The notes beneath the pieces are model-generated. The model worked only from the letters and a program-made list of their open reading frames with translations, was not told the origin of the DNA and did not search any database. Positions 33,396-42,067 of a stretch of DNA of 64,000 nt are shown here, piece after piece. How positions within the stretch are numbered: position 1 is the first letter of the stretch; each line of letters opens with the position of its first letter. A program made the translations under genes and the position numbers. The stretch is taken from contig NZ_JAGIOD010000001.1 of NCBI RefSeq assembly GCF_017876545.1, positions 1,674,001 through 1,738,000 on the forward strand, written 5' to 3'. The DNA is from Brachybacterium sacelli (GTDB lineage: Bacteria > Actinomycetota > Actinomycetes > Actinomycetales > Dermabacteraceae).

Positions 33396-34256
33396 GTGAG
33401 CATTCAGACCAGCATCCAGGCCAAGCTGGAGTCCTACCCGCCCTCGATGCAGCGTGTCGCCTCTGCGATCCTCGCCCATCCGCACACCGTCCTGCAGTCC
33501 ACGATCAGCGAGCTGGCCCGCGAGTGCTCGACCTCGGAGACGTCGGTGGTGCGCTTCTGCCGCAGCATCGGGTTCAGCGGATTCGCCCCGTTCAAGCTCG
33601 AGCTCGCCGCAGAGCTCGCGACCGAGACGGCCCAGTTCGGTCCCTCGGAGCACGGCGCCGACATCAGCGCGGAGGACTCCCTGGCCGAGGCGGTGGTCAA
33701 GGTCGCGCGCTCCGAGGTGCTCGGCATCCAGGAGACCATGGCGCAGCTGGACATCGACGCGATCGAACGCATCGCCGATCGCATCCGCTCCTGCGGCAAG
33801 GTGCTGCTGTTCGGCGTCGGCGCGAGCGGCGCAGCACCGCGCGACTTCGCCCAGAAGCTGCTGCGGATCGGGGTCACCGCCCTCGACTTCACCGACGCCC
33901 ACGACGCGCTCGTCTCCGCGGCGCTCCTCGGCCAGGACGATGTCGCCGTCGTCTTCTCCCACAGCGGCACCACCCGCGAGGCGGTGGCCGTGCTGCGTGC
34001 AGCGCGGAATGCCGGCGCGCTCACGATCGCGGTGACCAACGCCGCCGACCCGCCGCTCGCCGCGCACGCCGAGGAGGTGCTGCCCACGGCCGTGCGGGAG
34101 ACCACCTTCCGCTCCGGCGCCATGGCCAGCCGCATCGCGCAGCTGACCGTGGTCGACTACCTGTTCGTCGGGATCGCGCGGAAGGACTTCGACGCCACCG
34201 TCGAGGCCCTGAGGACGACCTACGACACCGTGAGCGCCCTGCGCGATGACCGCTGA
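33396..34256 (+). CDS. murR: MurR/RpiR-family transcriptional regulator
   Basis: 286 residues. An N-terminal RpiR HTH (about 1-77, STISELARECSTSETSVVRFCRSIGFSG) is joined to a SIS sensor domain (about 110-255, KVLLFGVGASG and VAVVFSHSGTTREAV). Homologues repress murQ genes and are released by MurNAc-6-phosphate. The GTG start at 33396 follows AGGGG. Its position between divergent murQ and co-directional namZ supports a role as local MurNAc regulator. The stop lies 16 nt before the namZ start. Confidence 0.9.
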   Translation: MSIQTSIQAKLESYPPSMQRVASAILAHPHTVLQSTISELARECSTSETSVVRFCRSIGFSGFAPFKLELAAELATETAQFGPSEHGADISAEDSLAEAVVKVARSEVLGIQETMAQLDIDAIERIADRIRSCGKVLLFGVGASGAAPRDFAQKLLRIGVTALDFTDAHDALVSAALLGQDDVAVVFSHSGTTREAVAVLRAARNAGALTIAVTNAADPPLAAHAEEVLPTAVRETTFRSGAMASRIAQLTVVDYLFVGIARKDFDATVEALRTTYDTVSALRDDR

Positions 34257-34272
34257 CGACGGAAGGGCCACC

Positions 34273-35466
34273 ATGCCGGAACGAACCTCTCTCGGGGTCG
34301 AGGCGCTGTGCGCTGACCCCGGCCTCATCCCGGCCGGGAACTACGGGCTGGTCACGAACTTCACCGGCGTCATGGCGGACATGACGCGCAACATCGAGGC
34401 CCTGCGGCACGCCGGGGTGCGGGTCTCGGCCCTGTTCGGTCCGGAGCACGGACTGCGGGGGAGCGTGCAGGCGGGGGAGACCGAATCCAGCGCCGTCGAC
34501 GAGCTCACGGGCCTGCCGCTGTACGAGACGTACATGAAGACCCCTGACGAGCTGGACCAGCTGGTCGTCGACGCAGGGGTCGACGGCCTGCTCTTCGACA
34601 TGCAGGACATCGGCGTGCGCTTCTACACCTACGTGTGGACCATGTACGACTGCCTGCTCAGCGCGGCCCGCACCGGCGTGCGGCTGGTCGTGCTGGACAG
34701 GCCCAATCCGCTGACCGGCATCGCCGTCGCCGGGCCCGGGGTCGAGAAGGACTGCGAGAGCTTCGTCGGTCGCATCGACCTGCCGCTCCGCCACGGGCTG
34801 ACCGTCGGGGAGCTCGCGAGATACGCTAACGGGCACGTCCTTCCCGAGCGCCTCGGCACCGCGGCCGACCTGCAGGTCGTGCCGATGGCGGACTGGCGCC
34901 GCAGTGACGACGTCGAGCGGGCGGGCACGCCCTGGGTCGCTCCCTCGCCGAACATGCCCACCTCTGACACCGCCCACGCCTTCTGCGGCACGGGGCTGTT
35001 CGAGGGCACCAACGTCAGCGAAGGCCGCGGGACCACCCGTCCCTTCGAGACGATCGGCGCCCCGTACGTCGACGGTTCCCTGATCCAGGCACTGCGAGCA
35101 CTCGAGCTGCCCGGGGTGCTGTTCCGTGAGACCTGGTTCGTCCCGACCTTCCACAAGCACGCAGGGGAGAGCTGTCGCGGGGTGCAGCTGCACGTCACCG
35201 ATCGCAGGGAGTTCGATCCCGTGCGCACCGGCGTGCTGATGCTGTCCACACTGGCGCGGCTCCATCCCGATCACTTCAACTTCCTCGTGCCCGGGGAGCG
35301 GGTCGACGCCCCCGAGTGGGGCTACGCGATCGATCGCCTGTGGGGCTCTGACCGGCTGCGGCGGACGGTGGAGGGCGGGGGAGACGTCGAGCCACTGCTG
35401 GCCCCGGTGACCAGCACACATGCGACGTACCCCGAGGGCGTCCTCCTCTACACCGACGACCGCTGA
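34273..35466 (+). CDS. namZ: NamZ-type exo-beta-N-acetylmuramidase (DUF1343)
   Basis: 397 residues. DUF1343 blocks are evident: GLVTNFTGV near residue 25, ALFGPEHGLRG, DGLLFDMQDIGVRFYTYVWTM, VLDRPNPL, WVAPSPNMPT and FEGTNVSEGRGTTRPFE. The Bacillus homologue removes non-reducing-end MurNAc from cell-wall oligosaccharides. The ATG at 34273 has GGAAGG 6 nt upstream and is preferred to 34246. This copy starts without a signal peptide, unlike exported homologues, so the MurNAc disaccharide would have to be imported first. It completes a murQ/murR/namZ recovery locus. Confidence 0.9.
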   Translation: MPERTSLGVEALCADPGLIPAGNYGLVTNFTGVMADMTRNIEALRHAGVRVSALFGPEHGLRGSVQAGETESSAVDELTGLPLYETYMKTPDELDQLVVDAGVDGLLFDMQDIGVRFYTYVWTMYDCLLSAARTGVRLVVLDRPNPLTGIAVAGPGVEKDCESFVGRIDLPLRHGLTVGELARYANGHVLPERLGTAADLQVVPMADWRRSDDVERAGTPWVAPSPNMPTSDTAHAFCGTGLFEGTNVSEGRGTTRPFETIGAPYVDGSLIQALRALELPGVLFRETWFVPTFHKHAGESCRGVQLHVTDRREFDPVRTGVLMLSTLARLHPDHFNFLVPGERVDAPEWGYAIDRLWGSDRLRRTVEGGGDVEPLLAPVTSTHATYPEGVLLYTDDR

Positions 35467-35754
35467 GGCGGTGGGCCGACATGATCGCTGCGTCGCCGTG
35501 CCCATGAGGTGCAGATGAGTACCGACGCGTTCCTGCATGGTGGAAACCAGTGATTCTCCGCCGCTGCCCACGCACGGCATCGCACAGCTCCTGCATGCTG
35601 ACAATTCGGCCGACAACGGGGAGGACGCCGACGGGGTCGTCCCCGACCTGTTCGTCCCGACCCCAGACGAGTCATTCGACCGGACGTTCCGCTGTCCGCC
35701 GTACTCCGCGCCCTCTAGGGTGGGACCCGCGACGACGCCGACGAGGAGGCAGCG
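35467..35754. other. Gene-free stretch between namZ and the alpha/beta hydrolase
   Basis: No coding region, repeat or RNA structure is convincing here. A TAGGGT at 35716-35721, about 34 nt before the hydrolase start, could be its -10, without a good -35. Confidence 0.4.
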
Positions 35755-36549
35755 ATGTACTTGCTCGACCAGGGCACCGGGCCGGCCGTGGTGCTGGTGC
35801 CCGGCTTGGGGTGCGACCACACCATGTACCGGCCCCAGCTCGAGATGCTCGAGGGCATGCGCTGCCTGGCGGTGGACCTGCGCGGCACCGGTCGTTCGCC
35901 GGGTCTCCAGGGGGTCCCGGAGCATGACGTGCTCGCCCTCCAGGCCGCCGACATCGCCGCGGCGCTGCGCGAGCGCGACGTCGACAGCGCCCACCTCGTC
36001 GGCATCTCCTACGGCGGTGCCGTGGTGCAGCAGTTCCTGATCCGCTATCCCGAGCTCGCCCGGTCCGCGGTCATCTGCGACAGCCTGTGCGACACCGGAG
36101 CGCGCACCCTGGGCGAGCGGCTGCAGTTCTGGCCCGCCCGGGCGCAGCCGGCCATGCTCCGTGCGATCCCCCGTCGGGCACTCGCGAGAGCGACCCGCGC
36201 CGCTTATCCGCGCTGGCCGGAGGCCGGCGAGGCGATGGCTCAGGTGTTCCTCACCGCGTACCTCGACGACCTCGTCACCCAGCGGCGCGTGGTCAACCGG
36301 ATCCACTTCGAGCAGAAGCTGCACGAGTGCGAGACGCCCACGCTGTGCCTGGCCGGCGACCACTCCAAGCTCGCGAAATCGATGATGGTCCGCACTCATG
36401 ACGCGCTGGCGCACTCGGAGTTCCACCTGATCCCCAACTCCTTCGACCCCTCGAGCCTGTGCAACCCGGCCGCTTTCACCGCGCACCTGCAGCGGTGGGT
36501 GCAGGCGCGGGAGGCGGGGCTGCCGCTCGGGCAGCCGCTGATGGCCTGA
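35755..36549 (+). CDS. Alpha/beta hydrolase
   Basis: 264 residues. The fold is shown by VVLVPGLGCDHTMY (oxyanion loop), LAVDLRGTGRSPG and the nucleophile elbow GISYGG with Ser85. The acid is probably the Asp in LAGDHSKLAK (near 205). The usual C-terminal histidine motif appears altered or absent near FHLIPNSFDPS, where most relatives have GH. It may be a lactonase-like hydrolase (3-oxoadipate enol-lactonase group) or a non-standard member. GAGGAGG precedes the ATG. No operon partner is apparent. Confidence 0.8.
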   Translation: MYLLDQGTGPAVVLVPGLGCDHTMYRPQLEMLEGMRCLAVDLRGTGRSPGLQGVPEHDVLALQAADIAAALRERDVDSAHLVGISYGGAVVQQFLIRYPELARSAVICDSLCDTGARTLGERLQFWPARAQPAMLRAIPRRALARATRAAYPRWPEAGEAMAQVFLTAYLDDLVTQRRVVNRIHFEQKLHECETPTLCLAGDHSKLAKSMMVRTHDALAHSEFHLIPNSFDPSSLCNPAAFTAHLQRWVQAREAGLPLGQPLMA

Positions 36550-36595
36550 CGGGTGCGACCTGGCGTGCGCCTCGCTGCACGCGCATGCTGGAGCC

Positions 36596-36724
36596 ATGAG
36601 TGAGACACCGCCTCCTGCCACCTCCTTGCGCATCCTGGACGCTGCTGCCCCGCCCTACGGACAGCGCCGCCTCGAGGACCATTTCCGGGAGCTCGTGGCC
36701 TCCGAGGACGGGGGCGAGCGATGA
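36596..36724 (+). CDS. Small protein of unknown function, coupled to the N-acetyltransferase gene
   Basis: 42 codons, MSETPPPATSLRILDAAAPP followed by a charged helix ending LEDHFRELVASEDGGER. It ends in TGA that overlaps the next start as ATGA. The ribosome site is weak (GGAG, 3 nt). It could be a genuine short gene, a leader that couples translation, or chance. No family recognised. Confidence 0.35.
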   Translation: MSETPPPATSLRILDAAAPPYGQRRLEDHFRELVASEDGGER

Positions 36725-37560
36725 GCCCGGCCGCGCCGACCGGCGAGTCCGACTGGGGCATCGAGGCCTTCGATCCCGCCCTCTACCTGGACCGGATCGG
36801 CGTCGCGCCGAACCCTCCGGGCGCGCTCGACCTCGATCTCCTGGAACGCATCCACCTCGCTCACGTGCGCACCTTCCCCTTCAGCAATGTCGACGTGCTG
36901 CTGGGTCGGCACCCCGGCGTCGACCCGGGGATCGTCGCGACCCGGATGCTGCACGAGGGCGTGGGCGGCTATTGCTTCGAGCACGCCCAGCTGATGGCCG
37001 GCGTGCTCGAACGGCTCGGGATGACGGTTCGTCGCTGCCTCGGCCGCGTCCACTCACCGACCAACACCCGCACCCACATGACCCTCGACGCCGAGCTCGA
37101 GGGCCGCTGGTGGGTGATGGACCCCGGCTTCGGCCTCTCCCTGACCGGGCCGCTCCCGCGCGAGGACGGCGCCCGACGCGAGGAATGGTTCGGCACCCTG
37201 TCGATGCACCGTCGCGGAACGGGCGACGTCCAGCAGTGGGAGCTGCGGCGCGGCGAGGACGTCCAGCACGTCACCGACCTGCTTCCCGTGGTGCCGGCCG
37301 ACGTGCGCAGCGGGCACCACATCACCTCGACCATGCCGGGCGCCGGCCCCTTCCGGACCATGCTCATCCTCAGCCGCTTCACCGACGGCGGGCACGTCAC
37401 GGTGACCAGCGCCGCGCGTACGGTCCGCCGCCCCGGGCAGCGGACCGTCCACGAGGAGCTCGACCCAGCTCAGGTTCTCGACGCCGTCGCGGACCTCGGC
37501 CTACCGATGGACGCCGCCACCGCCCGGGCGCTGGGCGAGCGGCTGCGCGAGACCGCCTGA
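36721..37560 (+). CDS. nat: Arylamine N-acetyltransferase
   Basis: 279 residues, the normal length. The Cys-His-Asp triad is intact: Cys85 in GGYCFEHA, His119 in NTRTHM and Asp134 in VMDPGFG. The N-terminal PFSNVDVLLGR block is also typical. The enzyme moves acetyl groups from acetyl-CoA to arylamines or hydrazines through the cysteine; in actinobacteria it may serve detoxification or lipid metabolism. It is preceded by a 42-codon frame with ATGA overlap and converges with the beta-lactamase gene. Confidence 0.93.
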   Translation: MSPAAPTGESDWGIEAFDPALYLDRIGVAPNPPGALDLDLLERIHLAHVRTFPFSNVDVLLGRHPGVDPGIVATRMLHEGVGGYCFEHAQLMAGVLERLGMTVRRCLGRVHSPTNTRTHMTLDAELEGRWWVMDPGFGLSLTGPLPREDGARREEWFGTLSMHRRGTGDVQQWELRRGEDVQHVTDLLPVVPADVRSGHHITSTMPGAGPFRTMLILSRFTDGGHVTVTSAARTVRRPGQRTVHEELDPAQVLDAVADLGLPMDAATARALGERLRETA

Positions 37561-37633
37561 ACCGAGGCGGGCATCCCCGGAGCGCGGCGCAGCAGCGACC
37601 TCGGCGGCCCGTCGCCGGCGCGCCCCGCCCGAG

Positions 37634-38548
37634 TCAGCGCTCCTCGAGGAGCGCCTGGAACGCGACCGCGGCCGCCTCGGCGACGAGCCGGTCGTCGTAC
37701 TCGGCGTCGGCCGTGTCGCGGTGTGACATCACTGCGATCACGATCGGCGCGCCGTCTCCCGACGGCCACGCGATGCCCAGGTCGTTGCGGGTCCCGTACG
37801 CGGCGGCGCCGGACTTGCTGCCGACCTCCCACCCCTCGGGAGCGCCGGCCATGATCAGCGTGTCGCCCGTGGTCGTCGTCGTGAGCATCCGGGTCAGCAG
37901 CTCGCTCTCGCCGGCATCGAGCCCGCCGTCGAGCACGAAAGCCCGCAGGGACGACGCGAGAGCACGAGGCGTGCTGGTATCGCGGTCATCGCCGGGAGAG
38001 ACGTCGTTGAGGTCCGGCTCCCAGCGATCCACGCTCGTGGTGCGATCACCGATCGCCCGCAGCGCGGCCTCGAGCCCTGCGGGGCCGCCGAGCCGGACCA
38101 GGAGCAGATTGCCCGCGGTGTTGTCGCTGTAGCGCACGGCGGCGTCCACGACCTCGCCCAGGGCGATCGTGCTTCCGACGTGCTCCTGGAGGATCGGCGA
38201 GTACTCGACGAGGTCTTCCGCCTCCACCGGGACGGGAGCCTCCAGGTCGGGATCCGAGGCGAGCACCGCGGCGGCGGCGAGGGCCTTGAGGGTCGAGGCG
38301 TGGCCGAACCGGTCCTCGGCCCGGTGCTCGATCCTCGCGCCGCTGCCGGTGTCGAGCGCGAACACGCCGAGGGTGGCGGCGAAGCGGCTCTCGAGGGCGC
38401 AGAACGCTGCGCCGAGGGAAGCGGCCTCCCCGGTGGCGGACGCGGGGGCGGCAGCCGCGGCCTCGCGACCCGGCCCCGCGGCACAGACGGTGAGCGCAAG
38501 AGGCGCGGCGGACAGGATGACGGTACGGCGGGAGACGGGTGTCGTCAC
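37634..38548 (-). CDS. bla: Class A beta-lactamase
   Basis: 304 residues. All class A elements are present: STLK (Ser85, Lys88), SDN (141-143), a WEPDLN omega-loop with the general-base Glu177, and KSG (245-247) in place of the common KTG. The export signal is twin-arginine-like (VSRRTVILSAAPLALTVCAAG) with a possible lipobox Cys22. It should hydrolyse beta-lactams outside the membrane. The GTG start at 38548 follows GGAGG. It diverges from a LysR-type gene, the arrangement of AmpR-controlled beta-lactamases. Confidence 0.9.
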   Translation of the reverse strand: MTTPVSRRTVILSAAPLALTVCAAGPGREAAAAAPASATGEAASLGAAFCALESRFAATLGVFALDTGSGARIEHRAEDRFGHASTLKALAAAAVLASDPDLEAPVPVEAEDLVEYSPILQEHVGSTIALGEVVDAAVRYSDNTAGNLLLVRLGGPAGLEAALRAIGDRTTSVDRWEPDLNDVSPGDDRDTSTPRALASSLRAFVLDGGLDAGESELLTRMLTTTTTGDTLIMAGAPEGWEVGSKSGAAAYGTRNDLGIAWPSGDGAPIVIAVMSHRDTADAEYDDRLVAEAAAVAFQALLEER

Positions 38549-38674
38549 GGTGACCTCCTCAGGATCTGTGCGTGCACCCTTCACCGTCCGACGCCCTGGG
38601 ACCAGGACGGTATCGGCATGGAGCATGTCATTCCTGCATGGCTCTTCACCGGATGCCTGGGTACCCTCGTCCGG

Positions 38675-39544
38675 GTGGACGTCGTGCAGGCATGGCAGGT
38701 GGTGGTGGCCGTCGACGACTACGGCAGCATCAGTGCCGCGGCCGACGTCCTCGCCCTCGCCCAGCCGGTCGCGAGCCGCCGCGTGCTCCACCTCGAGGAG
38801 GAGCTGGGGGTCCGCTTGCTCGAACGCGGCGGACGCGGCACGCGGCCGACCGCCGTCGGACGCTCGCTGCTGCCGACCGCCCGACGACTCCTCGAGGCCG
38901 CGGCTGCCCTCGAGGCCGAGGCCGCCCATGCGCGCCGCCGTCCCTGGCGCCTCGGCATCCCGCGGACCTGGAGCGACCTCGACGCCGCTCGGCTCCTGAC
39001 CGCGCTCGGACCGGACGCTCCCGAGATCGACCTCCACCGGGCCGCTCCGACCGACCGCCTCGACGCCCTGCAGGACGGGGGAGCCGACGCGGCCCTCCTC
39101 CCCGCAGCCCCCGACGAAGAGGCCTGGCGACAACCGCTCGGACTCGCCACCGCCCACTCCCAGCACGGGAGCGTGCACCTGGAGGAGCTGCGGCCCCGGC
39201 GCACCACCGTCCGACGCACCCGGATCCTGCTCGACGAGGAGGACGAGGTGGCGCATGTGCGGGGTCGGCTGGAGCAGGCGATGGACATGCACGGGCTCGC
39301 GGCCGATCAGCTCGCACCGAGAGGTGATCGTGCGCGGGCACTGGCGGATCTCGCCCTGCACGGAGACCTGCTGCTGTGCACCGCGCGCGAGGCGCGGGAC
39401 ATCGGATGCACCTGGCGTCCCCTCGACGGGATCGACCTGCACCGCACCTCGCGACTCGAGCTCGGGGTGGGAAGCAGCCTCGGCGAGAGGACCGACCTCG
39501 TGCGCGAGGCATTCGGCGCCGTCCTCGAGAACGAGCCCTCATGA
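38675..39544 (+). CDS. LysR-family transcriptional regulator
   Basis: 289 residues. The winged HTH is at residues about 1-60 (YGSISAAADVLALAQPVASR, LEEELGVRLLERGGRG). The effector domain that follows is Arg/Ala-rich and divergent. The GTG start at 38675 has no ribosome site, but TACCCT ends 7 nt upstream, so a leaderless transcript is likely; an ATG at 38618 is the alternative. It stands between a divergent class A beta-lactamase and a second beta-lactamase-fold gene that it overlaps (ATGA), and is the likely regulator of both. Confidence 0.85.
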   Translation: MDVVQAWQVVVAVDDYGSISAAADVLALAQPVASRRVLHLEEELGVRLLERGGRGTRPTAVGRSLLPTARRLLEAAAALEAEAAHARRRPWRLGIPRTWSDLDAARLLTALGPDAPEIDLHRAAPTDRLDALQDGGADAALLPAAPDEEAWRQPLGLATAHSQHGSVHLEELRPRRTTVRRTRILLDEEDEVAHVRGRLEQAMDMHGLAADQLAPRGDRARALADLALHGDLLLCTAREARDIGCTWRPLDGIDLHRTSRLELGVGSSLGERTDLVREAFGAVLENEPS

Positions 39545-40470
39545 GAGTCGGGAGCGAGTTCCACGAGGTCACCCGCCGCGTCCGCGAAGAGCTGGACGCC
39601 GCCGGGCTGAGCGCCTCGATCCTCGCCCGCGACCTGGGAACGGGGGTGGAGATCGCTCTGGATGCGGACCGGACCTTCCCGGCGGCCTCCCTCGTGAAGC
39701 TGCCGCTGGGTGCCTTCGTCCTCGGGCAGATCCACCGCGGAGAGCTCGATCCCGCCCGACCGGTCGCCGTCGCCCCGCAGGGCATCTCCGTGCCGGGTCC
39801 GGCCGGCACCACGCGATTCCGTCACGAGGCGCGCGTCGCCGTCGAGGATCTGGTGACGCTCGCGATCACCGTCAGCGACAACGCGGCGGCCGACGCCCTG
39901 CTCACCGTCGTCGGCCCGGAGCAGGTCAACGCGTGGCTGAGCGAGACCGGTCTCGCGGAGATCCGGGTGCGGCACACGCTGTCGACCCTGCACGCCAGAG
40001 CGCCCGACGGGAACTCCGCCGAACACACGCGGCGCACCCACGTCCTCGCCCAGCGCGGCGGTTCCGCGTCCGGTCACCACGCGATGCCCGAGTTCGACCG
40101 GTCACGGGCGAGCATCGGCACCGCCCGCGCCTTCGCCACGCTGCTCACCGAGATCTGGCGGCCCACCGCGATGCCGCAGCCGGTGGCCGCCCGGCTGAGG
40201 GAGCTGCTGCACGCCAACGTCCACCGGCAGCGGCTCGCGCCCGACCTGGCCTCCGACGCCTCGCGCTGGGCCTCGAAGACCGGCACGCTGCTGAACCTCC
40301 GCCACGAGGTGGGGACGCTCGAGGAGGAGGACGGGTCCGCCCTCGTGCTGTGCGCGCTGAGCGCCTCGCGCGTGCCGGCGGGGGAGCAGCCGGCGGCCGA
40401 TGCCGCGCTCGGCGCCGCCGCGCGACAGGTCCGGGACGCCTTGCGGGCGGCGTTCCCGCGGGAGCTCTGA
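39541..40470 (+). CDS. Class A beta-lactamase-fold serine hydrolase without signal peptide
   Basis: 309 residues. The fold motifs are SLVK (Ser50, Lys53), SDN (112-114) and KTG (246-248) in SKTGTLLNLRHEVG. The omega-loop glutamate of true class A enzymes is not obvious in the segment around 155-180. The N-terminus (MRVGSEFHEVTRRVREELDA) is a cytoplasmic helix with no export signal. This suggests a cytoplasmic serine hydrolase or a penicillin-binding sensor rather than a secreted lactamase. The ATG overlaps the LysR stop, so both are made together. Confidence 0.85.
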   Translation: MRVGSEFHEVTRRVREELDAAGLSASILARDLGTGVEIALDADRTFPAASLVKLPLGAFVLGQIHRGELDPARPVAVAPQGISVPGPAGTTRFRHEARVAVEDLVTLAITVSDNAAADALLTVVGPEQVNAWLSETGLAEIRVRHTLSTLHARAPDGNSAEHTRRTHVLAQRGGSASGHHAMPEFDRSRASIGTARAFATLLTEIWRPTAMPQPVAARLRELLHANVHRQRLAPDLASDASRWASKTGTLLNLRHEVGTLEEEDGSALVLCALSASRVPAGEQPAADAALGAAARQVRDALRAAFPREL

Positions 40471-40517
40471 GCGAAACACCGGCCCTGCGATGCCGCGGCT
40501 ATGGCCCGGTGTGAGCG

Positions 40518-41279
40518 TCAGGTCCGCAGGTGGGAGGCCCCGTTGAGGTCGAGGATCGTGCCGGAGGCCCACTGCGCCTGGGGCGAGGTGAGGTAGAGGA
40601 TCGCCGCGGCGATCTCGTCGGCCGTCCCCACCCGTCCGAAGGGGCTCTGCGCCCGCAGGTCCTCACCCGCCGCGCTCGCGAGCTTCGGCTGCTGGCGCTC
40701 GGTGGCGACGAAGCCGGGAGCGACCGAGGCGACCGCGATGTCATGCGGGGCGAGGGCGACCGCGAGGGACTGGCCGAGGGCATGCAGACCTGCCTTCGCC
40801 GCCGCGTAGGCAGGGGTGTCGGGCTCCCCGCGGAACGCCCCGCGCGAGCCCACGTTGACGATGACGCCCGGCGCCCCGCGGGCGATGAGAGACCGCGCCA
40901 CCAGATAGCTCACGTTCGCCGGAGCCGTCAGATCGACGTCGATCATCCGCGTGAACCGCTGCTGCCAGGTCTCGTAATCGACCTCGTCGACACGGTGTTC
41001 CGTGTTCGCCCCCGGGGCGAGCCCGGCATTGTTGACCAGCACATCGAGCTGTCCGAGCCCGGCCTCTGCCTGCTCGACCACGCGACGCGCGGTCTCGGGG
41101 TCGGAGAGGTCGCCGCCGACGAGCACGTGGCCCTCGCCGTGCAACAGTGAGACGGTCTCCTCGCCGTCCGCCCGACGCGAGGCGTAGTGGACAGCCACGC
41201 GTTCTCCCCGCTCGCTCAACGCGATCGCCGTGGCTCGCCCGATGCCGCGGGACGCTCCCGTGACCAGTGCACATCTCAT
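40518..41279 (-). CDS. Short-chain dehydrogenase/reductase (3-oxoacyl reductase-like)
   Basis: 253 residues. TGASRGIG (cofactor loop), VLVNNAG, VNVGSRGAF (catalytic Ser) and YAAAKAG (Tyr/Lys) define a classical SDR. An Arg-rich HYASRRADG after the second strand favours NADP(H). Substrate unknown. AAGGAG lies 8 nt before the ATG. It follows a TetR gene on the same strand by 120 nt and may be its target. Confidence 0.9.
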   Translation of the reverse strand: MRCALVTGASRGIGRATAIALSERGERVAVHYASRRADGEETVSLLHGEGHVLVGGDLSDPETARRVVEQAEAGLGQLDVLVNNAGLAPGANTEHRVDEVDYETWQQRFTRMIDVDLTAPANVSYLVARSLIARGAPGVIVNVGSRGAFRGEPDTPAYAAAKAGLHALGQSLAVALAPHDIAVASVAPGFVATERQQPKLASAAGEDLRAQSPFGRVGTADEIAAAILYLTSPQAQWASGTILDLNGASHLRT

Positions 41280-41399
41280 GTGGAATCTCCTTCGTGGGGT
41301 GGTCGGCGGGAAATCGCCTGCGGCTGTCTCAAGGAAGCGTGCCCCGGTCACCTGAGTCGTCTGTGCTCTCCAGGAGCACTCTCGAGGGCGCGCCCGGGT

Positions 41400-41969
41400 T
41401 CACGCCCCGGATGAGCTGGAGGGGTCGAAGAGCAGTTCGCTCGCTCGGGCGAGGACGTCCCTACGCGTGTACTGGCCGTGGTCGGCGATGATCAGATGTG
41501 TGCCGATGGCGGCGCTGAATGCGAGCAGGCTGCGTGCCTCGACCTCGGCGGGGTCCGAGAAATGCTCGCCGAAAGCTTCTCGCAGGAGATTCATCCGTCG
41601 ATCGTCCACGCGTCGCAGCCGCTCGGCGATGCTCGGCTCCTTCCGCGCCCACTCGCGGATGGCGAGATCGAGGGGGAGCCGTTCCGGGGAGAAGGTGAGC
41701 CTGCCCGCCCGTACGGCTCTCGCAGGCCCGTCGGCGCCCTCTGCGTCGACGGTGCGGAGCACGTCGTCGATGACGTCGTGTTCCCACGCTTCCATCATCT
41801 CCTGCAGCAGTGCCTCGCGGTTCGTGAAGTGCCCGTAGAAGCCACCTTTGGTGACCCCGAGTCGCGTCGCGAGCGTCTCGATCCGCACCGCATCGGGGCC
41901 TCCGTCGGCCAAGGCCTTGAGACCCTCATCGATCCATCTCCTACGGGGTGTGCGCATCGTGCCGGCCAC
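41400..41969 (-). CDS. TetR/AcrR-family transcriptional regulator
   Basis: 189 residues. The HTH is clear at about 8-58: IDEGLKALADGGPDAVRIET, then LATRLGVTKGGFYGHFTNREALL. The C-terminal part resembles TetR_C regulators with a LDLAIREWARKEPS segment. Nested inverted repeats fill the gap to the divergent DUF2867 gene, with a -10-like TATAGT (42000-41995) on this strand. It probably represses itself and the neighbours. Confidence 0.9.
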   Translation of the reverse strand: MAGTMRTPRRRWIDEGLKALADGGPDAVRIETLATRLGVTKGGFYGHFTNREALLQEMMEAWEHDVIDDVLRTVDAEGADGPARAVRAGRLTFSPERLPLDLAIREWARKEPSIAERLRRVDDRRMNLLREAFGEHFSDPAEVEARSLLAFSAAIGTHLIIADHGQYTRRDVLARASELLFDPSSSSGA

Positions 41970-41995
41970 CGGTCACCTCCTGCCGTCCGGGTGAA

Positions 41996-42051
41996 CTATA
42001 CGTGACCGTACATATGATGCTACGGTCGATGTTATATACTCTGCCGTATAG
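41996..42051. promoter_or_regulatory. Nested inverted repeats in the divergent TetR/DUF2867 promoter
   Basis: The outer arms are CTATACG (41996-42002) and CGTATAG (42045-42051); the inner arms are GACCGTA (42004-42010) and TACGGTC (42021-42027). Minus-strand TATAGT (42000-41995) and plus-strand TATACT (42035-42040) are candidate -10 boxes on each side. This is an unusually AT-rich patch for the region and a strong candidate for TetR binding. Confidence 0.6.
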
Positions 42052-42067
42052 ATCAGAGGTGAACGTG

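Noticed and set aside
34021..36633. An 870-codon open frame on the minus strand across murR, namZ and the hydrolase gene
   Set aside because: It is antisense to three well-recognised genes, has no recognisable domain and arises because high-GC genes rarely form stops in that frame.
36596..36724. The 42-codon frame as the true N-terminus of the N-acetyltransferase
   Set aside because: It is in a different frame and ends in a stop overlapping the transferase ATG, so a simple extension is impossible without a frameshift.
37561..37633. CCGAGG/CCTCGG arms between the N-acetyltransferase and beta-lactamase genes as a bidirectional terminator
   Set aside because: The loop is long, GC-rich and there is no T-tract; the pairing is within what chance gives at this base composition.
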